From Pleurocapsa sp. FMAR1 (lineage in GTDB: Bacteria; Cyanobacteriota; Cyanobacteriia; Cyanobacteriales; Xenococcaceae): a stretch of DNA of 64,000 nucleotides. The translations under genes were made by a program, and so were the position numbers. Below, piece after piece: positions 8,789 to 16,986 of this stretch. Position 1 is the first letter of the stretch, and each line of letters starts with the position of its first letter. The notes under the pieces were generated by a model. That model worked only from the letters and a program-made list of their open reading frames with translations. It did not search any database and had not been told where the DNA came from. The stretch covers positions 2,790,001 to 2,854,000 of the forward strand of contig NZ_OY762512.1 in the NCBI RefSeq assembly GCF_963665995.1, in the 5' to 3' direction.

Positions 8789-10129
8789 TTACTTATTAGT
8801 GTCTTCTTCTTGGTAGATTGTGCCGTCAGGCATAGTTGCTCCATAAAACATACTGGACTTGCCATATAGCTTTTCTAAGTTGGGAAGCGTCGCATTTAAT
8901 AGATTTGCTTTATATAAATTGGCACGACTTAATTGTGAGTTGCTAAGATTTGCTCCCTGCAAATTAGCTCCTTGTAAATTCGCGCCCTGTAGATTTGCAT
9001 AGCTAAGATTGGCATCCTGTAAATTTATCCGCGATAAGTTTGCGCCAGATAAATTCGCTTTCGATAAGTTTGCTTCATTTAGTGATGTCATAAAAAATCT
9101 AACATTCTTTAAATTAGTTTTGCTCAAATTAGCTTTTACTAAAGATACTTGAATTAGTTCTGCTTGACTAAAATCTAGTCCACTTAAATCTAATCCATCT
9201 AAGTTTTCTCCATCGATAATCTTACCTCTCAAATCTGCGTCTCTCAAACTTACCTTGTTTAGATCGAGAGGATATTTTCCTACTCGAACCATTCCCGCTT
9301 GTACTGGATCAAACTTCGCTGGAAAAACTGTATCTCGATAAAACCCAGTTTCCTTTTCTAAAGCTCCAATCTTTCTGTACTTTGCTTTCTCCAAATTAGC
9401 TCCAGCTAAATTAGCGTTATTTAAATAACCCGAACTCAAATCTCCATAGGACAAATTAGCTCCAGCCAAATTAGCGTTATTTAAATAACCCGAACTCAAG
9501 TCTCCATAGGATAAATTAGCTCCAGCCAAATTAGCATTATTTAAATAACCCGAACCCAAGTCTACATGAGATAAATTAGCATTGCTTAGGTTTGCTTTTG
9601 ACAATGTAACGTTCGATAAATCAAAGTTTTCTAAATTAACTCCCTGCAAATTAGCTCCTTGTAGATTAACTCCCAGCAAATTGACTCTCTCTAAATTAGC
9701 ATCCCTGAGATTTGCTTCTTGTAATTCAACGTTTCTCAAATTAGCTTCACTTAGATTAGCATTACTTAAATTCGCTCCTTTCAAAGAAGCTGATAAATTT
9801 ATTTGACAACTAGTAGGTGGCCCAATGTAACCATTTTGTCCAGCACCAGTATTCATATCATACCAACCTAATTCAGCTTGACTTAGATTGGCTTGTTGTA
9901 AGTTAGCACCATCTAAATTGGCTTTCACTAATTTAGATGGTGCTAAATTCGCGCCAGCTAAATCTGCACCAGCTAAATTAGCATCTCCTAAGCGACAGCC
10001 TATACACTTATTAGTCTTAAGTAATCGCTTCAGATGCCTTGGATTGGTAGTTTGTTTACTTGTACAATCTAAACATCCTGAAAGAAAAGTAAGGATAAAA
10101 ATCGCAGCAATCAAAGGTTTAAGCTTCAT
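8789..10129 (-). CDS. Pentapeptide-repeat lipoprotein
   Basis: Exported lipoprotein whose mature part folds as right-handed quadrilateral beta-helices. 446 residues. Seen: signal peptide with lipobox LSGC (Cys19), a short Cys-containing spacer, then many A(N/D)LXX units in two blocks, about residues 48-250 and 290-430, separated by a non-repeat linker (KAKYRKIGALEKETG...). Residues ~190-250 contain an exact 20-residue repeat (YLNNANLAGANLSYGDLSSG) encoded by 60-bp DNA repeats. Function unknown; such proteins in cyanobacteria are often structural or periplasmic. Its ATG overlaps the stop of the upstream EAL remnant (TAATG). Confidence 0.85.
   Translation of the reverse strand: MKLKPLIAAIFILTFLSGCLDCTSKQTTNPRHLKRLLKTNKCIGCRLGDANLAGADLAGANLAPSKLVKANLDGANLQQANLSQAELGWYDMNTGAGQNGYIGPPTSCQINLSASLKGANLSNANLSEANLRNVELQEANLRDANLERVNLLGVNLQGANLQGVNLENFDLSNVTLSKANLSNANLSHVDLGSGYLNNANLAGANLSYGDLSSGYLNNANLAGANLSYGDLSSGYLNNANLAGANLEKAKYRKIGALEKETGFYRDTVFPAKFDPVQAGMVRVGKYPLDLNKVSLRDADLRGKIIDGENLDGLDLSGLDFSQAELIQVSLVKANLSKTNLKNVRFFMTSLNEANLSKANLSGANLSRINLQDANLSYANLQGANLQGANLQGANLSNSQLSRANLYKANLLNATLPNLEKLYGKSSMFYGATMPDGTIYQEEDTNK
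9391..9580 (-). repeat. 60-bp tandem repeat inside the pentapeptide gene
   Basis: Three units with a period of exactly 60 bases; they line up at 9411, 9471 and 9531 with only scattered substitutions. Each encodes 20 residues, i.e. one full four-pentapeptide coil of the beta-helix, so copy-number change would lengthen the helix by one turn without a frameshift. Confidence 0.9.
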
Positions 10130-10506
10130 TAGTTTAATTGTCTTAACTTGAACTGGCGTTGATTAGCCAAATTTTCCACCATAAACTGCCAAGCAGCTTT
10201 TTTGTCTAAGGGTTTGGCGTAAAAATATCCTTGGGCAAATTTACAACCCCAAGCTTTTAATTGTCCCTGTTCAATTGTTTTTACTCTTTCAGCCACAACA
10301 TTAAAACCCAAATTGTGAGCCAAGTCTAATGTTGCTTTAACGATAGTGCAAGCTTGGTTTTTCTCGTTTAGACGACTAACAAGGAAACGGTCTATCTTTA
10401 AAGTATCTACAGGAAAGCGATCTGAATAGCTAAAGGAGGTAATTACTTCTGATTTTAATCTCTCACTCACCATAGTTATCAGCTTTTCTCCTATACAGCT
10501 AATCAA
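10129..10506 (-). pseudogene. EAL-domain (c-di-GMP phosphodiesterase) remnant
   Basis: C-terminal part of an EAL domain. Seen: RFPVDTLKIDRF, NQACTIVKATLDLAHNLGFNVVAE, KAWGCKFAQGYFYAKPLD. Missing or broken: the whole first half with the EAL motif, the DDFGTGYSSL stretch (replaced by unrelated residues), and the conserved AEGVET is AERVKT. It therefore cannot be an active phosphodiesterase. The last base of its stop codon is the first of the downstream lipoprotein ATG, so transcription through the remnant may still feed that gene. Confidence 0.75.
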
Positions 10507-10558
10507 CTTGCAAAAGTTGCCTAAAATATCTACAATAATATTACGTACCCTAAGTATT
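10504..10558. promoter_or_regulatory. Possible MarR-regulated promoter region
   Basis: Just upstream of the marR-type gene: a 6-bp inverted repeat CAACTT/AAGTTG (10504-10509, 10514-10519) and the octamer TAAGTATT (10551-10558) eight bases before the ATG. The same octamer recurs at 11080-11087 before emrA, which suggests a shared regulator box (inference). Confidence 0.35.
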
Positions 10559-10565
10559 TTGCCAA

Positions 10566-11030
10566 ATGCCTACTAAGTCTGCTGATTTAAGTCCTCAACA
10601 ATATCGAAAAATTCTAGCTCCATGCAGTATCGGCTATCGTATTAAACTGCTATCTCAGCTTTCAGCTCGTAATTTTAATGAACTATTAGAACCTTGGGAT
10701 TTGACTCCTTTTCACTGGGTAGTTCTGTGTTGTCTTTGGTCAGAAGATGGTTTGGCTACTTCAGCAATTGGGGAGAAATTACAACAGGTAGGAGGAACTC
10801 TTACAGGGGTTTTAGACCGTATGGAAGAAAGGAAATTAATTCGCCGTGAACGCGATCGCGCCGATCGACGCATGGTCAGAATCTGGCTAACAGATACGGG
10901 TAAAGAACTCGAAACAGTTTTGCCTCCAATCGTTCTAGGCTTGCAAGAACGTATTATGACGGGTTTTTCAGCCAGCGAACAAGAGCAGTTTTCCCAACTA
11001 GTCGATCGCGCGATCGCTAATATGTCATGA
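10566..11030 (+). CDS. MarR-family transcriptional regulator
   Basis: Winged-helix regulator of the MarR/EmrR type, probably the local repressor of the efflux genes that follow. 154 residues. Seen: N-terminal dimerisation helix (GYRIKLLSQLSARNF), DNA-recognition part ATSAIGEKLQQVGGTLTGVL, and wing RRERDRADRRMVRIWLTDTG, then the C-terminal dimer helix. Ligand unknown. It is 155 bases upstream of the EmrA-like gene on the same strand; an inverted repeat in that gap is a candidate operator. Confidence 0.88.
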   Translation: MPTKSADLSPQQYRKILAPCSIGYRIKLLSQLSARNFNELLEPWDLTPFHWVVLCCLWSEDGLATSAIGEKLQQVGGTLTGVLDRMEERKLIRRERDRADRRMVRIWLTDTGKELETVLPPIVLGLQERIMTGFSASEQEQFSQLVDRAIANMS

Positions 11031-11081
11031 AATTATATGTAGGTTATAATCGACAAATTAAAATTTAGCTTTAGAAAAATA

Positions 11082-11114
11082 AGTATTAAGCATGGTCTTG
11101 CAAAACTTAATACT
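11082..11114. promoter_or_regulatory. Inverted repeat, candidate MarR operator upstream of emrA
   Basis: Perfect 9-bp inverted repeat AGTATTAAG (11082-11090) and CTTAATACT (11106-11114), 15 bases apart, so the half-sites lie 24 bp centre to centre, on the same face for a dimer pair. TAAGTATT in the left half-site also occurs before the marR gene. Confidence 0.5.
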
Positions 11115-11185
11115 ACGCATACGAAATAAAAGACTACTTATTAAATACCTGAGCATATTGAAATTAAATAAAGGAAATAAGAATC

Positions 11186-12571
11186 ATGAAAACTTTAAAC
11201 GGTAGAACATCAGATCGAGATCGAGATCGAGACATACAGGTCAAGGATCAAACTTTGGTTGAAAAACCAATATTAGACAAGCCACAAGACAATCGCGAGC
11301 CAGAACAAGATGCTCCTCAAAAACCGCGTAAAAAACTACCAAAAGGATTAGTTTGGGTAGTAGTAGGAATTGGCGCGATCGCAGCAGGTGTGTTTGGCTA
11401 TCGCTGGTGGCACTATGCTTCTACCCACGCAACTACTGATGATGCCTACATTGCAGGTCATGTACACCCAATCAGCAGCCGTATTGCTGGGACAGTAACT
11501 GACGTAGAAGTCAACGATAACCAGGAAGTCAAAAAAGGAGAATTGCTAGTCAAGCTCGACAAGAGCGATCTTCAAGTCGCGGTAGCAAAAGCAGAAGCAG
11601 CATTATTAACCGCCCAAGGTCAGGCTAAAGCAGCACAGGCAAATATTGCTCTAGCATCAGATACTACTGATGCTAAATCGGCTCAGGCTAAGGGAGACAT
11701 TAGCGATGCTACTGCCAATATTTCTACAGCTAAAGCCGCAGTGTCTGGAGCCAAAGCAGGTATCGCTTCAGCGCAGGCTCAAGTAGCCCAAGCCGATGCC
11801 GATTTAAATAATGCCCAAAAAGATTACAATCGCTATTCCACTCTGTATAAAGAAGGAGCAGTTACCCTTCAACGGTTAGATAATGCACAAGCAACTTATA
11901 AAGTAGCTCTGGCTAAAAAGAATGCAGCCGATCAGGGAGTAGACCAAGCTCAGGCACAGTTGGAACAGGCTCAACAGACGGTAAATAGTGCTAACGCCAA
12001 ACTGGCTTCTACAAAAAGCCAACTACAACAAGTTTCGGCAAGCGGTCAACAAATTGAAGCTAATCGCGCCCAGTATGCTGCTGCTCAAGCCGATATTGCC
12101 CAAGCTAAAGCCACTCTTGAAAATGCACGTTTGCAACTTTCCTATGCCAATATTACCGCTCCAACTGGGGGTAAAGTTGGTAATAAAACAGTAGAAGTAG
12201 GACAAAGAGTCCAGCAAGGAACACCATTGATGGCAGTTGTCGGGGACGATTATTGGGTCACGGCTAACTTTAAAGAAACCCAACTGGGAGAAATGAAGCC
12301 AGGAGAAAAGGTAGAAGTCAAAATTGATGCTTTTGACGGTCGCACTTTTATGGGGAAGGTCAATAGCATTGCCCCAGGTTCGGGAGCGCAATTTGCTTTA
12401 CTACCTCCCGATAATGCTACGGGTAACTTTACTAAAGTAGTACAGCGTATTCCTGTAAAAATTGTTCTCGATCCTCAAAGTATTAAAGGTTACGAGTCGC
12501 GGATCAGCCCTGGTATGTCGGCAGTCGTTCATGTAGATTTACCACAGCACAATGACAATGACTCAAATTAA
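11186..12571 (+). CDS. EmrA/HlyD-type membrane-fusion protein
   Basis: Periplasmic adaptor that couples a major-facilitator pump to an outer-membrane channel. 461 residues. Seen: charged cytoplasmic N terminus with an RDRDRDR run, one membrane anchor (about 54-73), the ATTDDAYIAGHVHPISSRIAG motif region typical of EmrA, the beta/lipoyl half GTVTDVEVNDNQEVKKGELL, a long Ala/Gln-rich coiled-coil hairpin (about 130-305), and the second lipoyl half ITAPTGGKVGN. An AAAGGAAAT ribosome-binding region precedes ATG 11186. The last 20 bases overlap the downstream pump gene, so the two are translationally linked. Confidence 0.9.
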   Translation: MKTLNGRTSDRDRDRDIQVKDQTLVEKPILDKPQDNREPEQDAPQKPRKKLPKGLVWVVVGIGAIAAGVFGYRWWHYASTHATTDDAYIAGHVHPISSRIAGTVTDVEVNDNQEVKKGELLVKLDKSDLQVAVAKAEAALLTAQGQAKAAQANIALASDTTDAKSAQAKGDISDATANISTAKAAVSGAKAGIASAQAQVAQADADLNNAQKDYNRYSTLYKEGAVTLQRLDNAQATYKVALAKKNAADQGVDQAQAQLEQAQQTVNSANAKLASTKSQLQQVSASGQQIEANRAQYAAAQADIAQAKATLENARLQLSYANITAPTGGKVGNKTVEVGQRVQQGTPLMAVVGDDYWVTANFKETQLGEMKPGEKVEVKIDAFDGRTFMGKVNSIAPGSGAQFALLPPDNATGNFTKVVQRIPVKIVLDPQSIKGYESRISPGMSAVVHVDLPQHNDNDSN

Positions 12572-14147
12572 TAAATCCCAAAACTTCGTTACCGATCGCT
12601 TGGATACCAATTTTCTCAAGTGGGCGATCGCGATTACCGTCGCTTTAGGAGCAATCCTCGAAGTCATTGATACTAGTATCGTTAATGTTGCCTTACCCGA
12701 TATTCAGGCTAATTTGGGAGCGACAATTACCGAAATCGGCTGGGTGGTTACTGGTTACGCGATCGCCAATGTAATTGTTATTCCTTTAACTGCCTGGTTA
12801 GGGGAACAGTTTGGTCAAAAACGCTACTTTATCTTTTCTCTGGTTGGTTTTACCATTTCTTCGGTGCTGTGCGGATTTGCTCCTACTTTGCCATTTTTAA
12901 TAATTTCGCGCATTCTTCAAGGACTTTGTGGCGGAGGCTTACTAGCCAAAGCTCAGGCGATTTTATTTCAGACTTTTCCTCCCGAAGAACAAGGGACTGC
13001 TCAAGGAGTGTTTGGCATGGGGGTAATCGTCGGACCAGCCATTGGTCCTACTTTAGGAGGTTATTTAACTGATAGCGTCGGCTGGCGATGGATTTTCTTT
13101 GTCAATATTCCGAAAGGAATATTAGCCGTAATTATGTGTTGGCTGTTTCTGCCAACCGATTCCAAGGCAACACAGCATTCTAGTAGAAAAGTCGATTGGT
13201 TGGGAATTAGTTTATTGGCGATCGCCGTTGGTAGCCTGCAAACTTTTTTAGAAGAAGGAGAACGGGACGATTGGTTTAATTCTAGCTTCATTTTTACTCT
13301 AGGAATTGTAGCTGTGTTAGTGCTGGGATTGTTTATCTGGCGAGAACTGACCGCTAAACGTCCCGCAGTAGATCTAAAAGTTCTGCGTCATCGTTCTTTA
13401 GCTGCTGGCAGCCTCTATTCGGCAATTTTGGGGATGGGGCTTTATGGCACGTTGTTCGCCGTACCAATTTTCGCGCAAAACGTGCTGCACTTTACCGCCA
13501 TGCAAACGGGGATGCTGTTGTTTCCTGGAGCTTTAGCAGCAGGAATTATGATGCCTATTTTGGGTAAGGTGACGAGCAAAATCGACTCTAGACTACTAAT
13601 TGCTAGTGGTGCAATTATTACCAGCTTGGTCATGTTTCAACTGGCAAAAATTAATTCCAATACGGGGACAGAAGCATTGTTTTACCCTTTACTTTGGCGA
13701 GGAGTCGGCACAGTGTTAATGTTTTTACCTTTAAGTTTAGCTACCATCGGTTCACTGCCCAAAAGCGATATCCCCGCAGGATCTGGTTTTTACAATCTCA
13801 CCCGTCAATTAGGAGGAAGCATTGGTATTGCAATCCTCTCTACTCTTTTAGCCCGACGAGAAGCTTTTCATCGCGCTATTTTAAGCAGCGATGTAAGCCT
13901 TTATAATTCAGCAACCAATCAACGTCTTGATGCTTTAACTGGTGCGTTTCAAGGTCGCGGTATGGATGCCCATACTGCCCATCAACAGGCTTTAGCAGTC
14001 ATTTCCCAGACGCTCGATCTTCAGTCGTCGATTTTGTCTTTTGAAGACATTTTTAAAATCGTCGGTATTGTTTTTATTTGTACCTTGCCTTTGCTGTTGC
14101 TTCTTGGTAAAGGAAACAAAAAAGCGAGTGTGTCTGGAGTCGATTAA
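12552..14147 (+). CDS. EmrB-type multidrug efflux MFS transporter (DHA2, 14 helices)
   Basis: Proton-drug antiporter of the DHA2 family, partner of the EmrA-like protein. 531 residues. Seen: helix 1 ILEVIDTSIVNVALPDI (the D and N positions are typical of DHA2), motif A WLGEQFGQKRYF, motif C-like GVFGMGVIVGPAIGPTLGGY, and repeated hydrophobic segments consistent with 14 helices. Starts at ATG 12552 or 12558; it overlaps emrA by 20 bases with no own ribosome-binding site, suggesting coupling. Confidence 0.9.
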   Translation: MTMTQINKSQNFVTDRLDTNFLKWAIAITVALGAILEVIDTSIVNVALPDIQANLGATITEIGWVVTGYAIANVIVIPLTAWLGEQFGQKRYFIFSLVGFTISSVLCGFAPTLPFLIISRILQGLCGGGLLAKAQAILFQTFPPEEQGTAQGVFGMGVIVGPAIGPTLGGYLTDSVGWRWIFFVNIPKGILAVIMCWLFLPTDSKATQHSSRKVDWLGISLLAIAVGSLQTFLEEGERDDWFNSSFIFTLGIVAVLVLGLFIWRELTAKRPAVDLKVLRHRSLAAGSLYSAILGMGLYGTLFAVPIFAQNVLHFTAMQTGMLLFPGALAAGIMMPILGKVTSKIDSRLLIASGAIITSLVMFQLAKINSNTGTEALFYPLLWRGVGTVLMFLPLSLATIGSLPKSDIPAGSGFYNLTRQLGGSIGIAILSTLLARREAFHRAILSSDVSLYNSATNQRLDALTGAFQGRGMDAHTAHQQALAVISQTLDLQSSILSFEDIFKIVGIVFICTLPLLLLLGKGNKKASVSGVD

Positions 14148-14187
14148 TTTTACTTCCTCATTCTTCATCTTTCATCTTTTTAAAAAA

Positions 14188-15768
14188 ATGTCTCAAACAA
14201 CTCAAGTCAAACAACGGCAACAAGAAGATACAGTCAGCTTCAAAACTTGGATCGGTGTCATCGGTGCCATGTTAGGCGCATTTATGGCGGTGCTAGACAT
14301 TCAAATTACCAACTCGTCGTTACAAGACATTCAGGGAGCTTTAGCAGCAACTTTAGACGAAGGTTCTTGGATTTCTACGGCTTACCTGATCGCCGAAATT
14401 GTGGTAGTTCCAATTTCAGGCTGGCTGTCGCAAGTATTTTCAGTACGTCGCTATCTTTTAGTTAACGTTACTTTGTTTATCTGCTTTTCCTTTGCTTGCG
14501 CCCAGGCAACTAGCCTGGGGATAATGATTGGTCTTCGTGCCTGTCAAGGGTTTACGGGGGGCGTTTTAATTCCTATGGCACTGACTATTGTTTTGACTTT
14601 TTTACCCAAATCAAAACAATCTATTGGCATGGCAATGTTTGCTGTAACTGCCACTTTTGCGCCTTCGATTGGACCAGCTATTGGCGGCTGGCTGACGGAT
14701 AATTTGGGCTGGGAATATATCTTCTATCTCAATATAATTCCTGGGATAATTATGTTTGCAGCGATCGCCTATGCCATTCCTCCTAAACCAATGCAGCTTC
14801 ATCAACTTAAGAGGGGCGATTGGTGGGGCATCCTCAGCATGGCAATCGGTTTGGGTTCTTTAACCGTATTTTTAGAAGAAGGTAATCGCAAAGATTGGTT
14901 TGGTTCGGAGTTGGTTACCCGTTGCGCTATCTTTGCCGTAATTTTTATCGCTATTTTCTTGTGGATTGAGCTTACTCGTCGTCAACCTTTTATCAATCTA
15001 CGTCTGCTGCTACGACGTAACTTTGGGATCGGTAGTATTGCGGGAATGGGTTTGGGACTAGGTTTATACGGCTCAGTTTATATTTTGCCTTTATATTTAG
15101 CTCAGATTCAAGACTATACGGCATTGCAAATTGGGGAAGTAATTATGTGGTCGGGTTTGCCCCAGCTAGTATTAATTCCATTTGTGCCGAAATTAATGCA
15201 GCGTTTTGATGTTAGGTTGATCGCTGCCGTCGGATTTAGTATTTTTGCCGTAAGCTGTTTCATGAACTCCAACATGAGCAGCCAGACGGATATTACCCAG
15301 CTAAAGTGGTCGCAGCTAGTCAGGGCATTGGGTCAACCGTTGATGATCGTACCTCTAACCACAATTGCTACGGGCAATATTGAACCAGAACAGGCTGGTT
15401 CGGCTTCTGGCTTGTTTAACGTAATGCGTAACTTAGGTGGCTCATTTGGCATTGCTACCTTGTCTACTATACTCTCACGACGAGAGCAGTTTCATTCTAA
15501 TCGCATCGGCAATGCTGTTTCTTTGTATGCTCCCCAAACTCAACAACGACTCAATGAGTTAACCCAAAACTTTATCAGTAAAGGTAGCGATGCAGTAACG
15601 GCAAACCAGCAGGCGATCGCCGCGATCGATAATATTGTCCGCCAACAGGCTAATGTAATGGCTTACAACGATTGTTTTTATCTAATGGGGTTTGCCATTC
15701 TGATTTGCGGTTTGGCTTTGGTTTTTTGTAAGAAAGTTAAGGCTGGTGGTAATGCTGCTGCACATTAA
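14188..15768 (+). CDS. Second EmrB-type MFS transporter (DHA2)
   Basis: A second 14-helix DHA2 pump, 526 residues, 40 bases after the first. ATG 14188 (MSQTTQVKQ) gives the family start; upstream in-frame codons only read the end of the previous gene. Seen: AVLDIQITNSSLQDIQGAL, motif A WLSQVFSVRRYLL, FAPSIGPAIGGWLTDNLGWE, and a C-terminal GSASGLFNVMRNLGGSFG shared with the first pump. The two are clearly diverged paralogues (for example SLQDI against ALPDI). Two pumps with one adaptor could form a heteromer or widen substrate range (inference). Confidence 0.9.
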   Translation: MSQTTQVKQRQQEDTVSFKTWIGVIGAMLGAFMAVLDIQITNSSLQDIQGALAATLDEGSWISTAYLIAEIVVVPISGWLSQVFSVRRYLLVNVTLFICFSFACAQATSLGIMIGLRACQGFTGGVLIPMALTIVLTFLPKSKQSIGMAMFAVTATFAPSIGPAIGGWLTDNLGWEYIFYLNIIPGIIMFAAIAYAIPPKPMQLHQLKRGDWWGILSMAIGLGSLTVFLEEGNRKDWFGSELVTRCAIFAVIFIAIFLWIELTRRQPFINLRLLLRRNFGIGSIAGMGLGLGLYGSVYILPLYLAQIQDYTALQIGEVIMWSGLPQLVLIPFVPKLMQRFDVRLIAAVGFSIFAVSCFMNSNMSSQTDITQLKWSQLVRALGQPLMIVPLTTIATGNIEPEQAGSASGLFNVMRNLGGSFGIATLSTILSRREQFHSNRIGNAVSLYAPQTQQRLNELTQNFISKGSDAVTANQQAIAAIDNIVRQQANVMAYNDCFYLMGFAILICGLALVFCKKVKAGGNAAAH

Positions 15769-15872
15769 AGCTTTGTATAGAAACTAATCGAGATCCGAGC
15801 GATCGCAATTATTTATAAACACTTATACAATTTATATCCAAAGCAAATAGACCAATCGAATCATCAAGCTAT

Positions 15873-16109
15873 TCAAAATGGAATATCGTTACATTTCTGG
15901 ATACCCTCTTTTGCCAAATGTTCAATAATATAATTTGGCGTATTGGAATTATTAGCCACTTGTTGACGAATCATTCTGTCTTTATCGAAAGCTAATTTGC
16001 TGAGAATAGTTACAGTAGCACTAGGGTTGTCAGCAATAAAATATCGAACTCTCGTGTTATCACTAGCTGCACATATTTCCATCAAGTCAAGGGAACTATT
16101 ATTATCCAT
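15873..16109 (-). CDS. Small variant leucine-rich (LRV/HEAT-like) repeat protein
   Basis: 78 residues made of about two helical repeats of the LRV type: NTRVRYFIADNPSATVTILS and DRMIRQQVANNSNTPNYIIE, with the typical VA-N-NTP turn. The family often has a longer protein with many repeats; this one is short but begins at a good ATG and looks complete. Function unknown. It sits alone between the efflux cluster and a lipoprotein gene. Confidence 0.6.
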   Translation of the reverse strand: MDNNSSLDLMEICAASDNTRVRYFIADNPSATVTILSKLAFDKDRMIRQQVANNSNTPNYIIEHLAKEGIQKCNDIPF

Positions 16110-16237
16110 TGATTGATTTATTGCTTCTTAAGGATATTGAACGTTTACGAATAGTTTAAACAAAGATTAACTATCAATTAGAAGTTAACCCTTCAAACAG
16201 CCGTTTCTATGCCTAGTCTGCTGCACATTAAATTATT

Positions 16238-16882
16238 TTATTCTGACTGACAGCTTTGCTCCATTAATGAAGCTGCATTCTCATCATTAGCTATTTTTCG
16301 GATTTTTGCTGACTCGATATGTATAGGATGGAAGGGTGGCTCTGAGAAGATTTTCGGGTTTACTTGCCGAAGAGTATAGCAGCCGACAAAAGTGTCTTTT
16401 GAACCGTTTGTATTAGTTACAGAGAGCGTAACTGGTACAGTCGTGAACACGGAGCCAGCCGCACCTTCACCTCTAATTTTGCCTGTTGTCAGCTTTACTT
16501 GAGCCGTATTACTATAGCCTGCTGCAAATTGTGGATATGCAGGCGGTTGGGATTGAGCATCAGTACCTTTTTGCCCCCAATAAGAATAAGCACGCACGTA
16601 TTCTTGACGGTTAATCGCGTTGTAATAAGACTTGAGAACCTCTATTGGAGTACTGCGATCGTCGAGGTATGGCTGCTGATTGTTTTGTGCTATTTGTTGC
16701 TCTTTGGAAGGAATATTTTTTGCTTGTGATGCTTGACTTACTCTATGTGTGGAGATTGCAATTCCTTGATCGCTAGTCACCGCGTTATGATTACACCCAA
16801 TTAGAGCTATTGTCAGAATTAAATACGTCCATAACGCTGCCACACTGCCAAATCTCAATCGTTTTGCTTTCATAGTCGGCAT
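16238..16882 (-). CDS. Putative lipoprotein with NTF2-like domain
   Basis: 214 residues. Seen: basic N terminus, hydrophobic segment ending in lipobox LIGC (about residue 30), a low-complexity Gln/Ser linker, then TPIEVLKSYYNAINRQEYVRAYSYW, the helix pattern that opens NTF2-like (SnoaL/DUF4440) domains, and a beta-rich C terminus with one Cys pair candidate. Two ATGs nine bases apart (16882, 16873) are both usable. No function can be assigned. Confidence 0.65.
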   Translation of the reverse strand: MPTMKAKRLRFGSVAALWTYLILTIALIGCNHNAVTSDQGIAISTHRVSQASQAKNIPSKEQQIAQNNQQPYLDDRSTPIEVLKSYYNAINRQEYVRAYSYWGQKGTDAQSQPPAYPQFAAGYSNTAQVKLTTGKIRGEGAAGSVFTTVPVTLSVTNTNGSKDTFVGCYTLRQVNPKIFSEPPFHPIHIESAKIRKIANDENAASLMEQSCQSE

Positions 16883-16986
16883 ATATTAATTGCAATATTT
16901 ATGATAGCCATAAACTGCATCTAGTTTGAAGTGCGGAAATGCTTGGGTTTCCCAAGCTGTCTTGCAACAGTACGTGCGGACAAGTA

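Noticed and set aside
9391-9580. Regular 60-bp spacing that could be read as a CRISPR array
   Set aside because: The whole period is conserved with no variable spacers and it is in-frame coding sequence.
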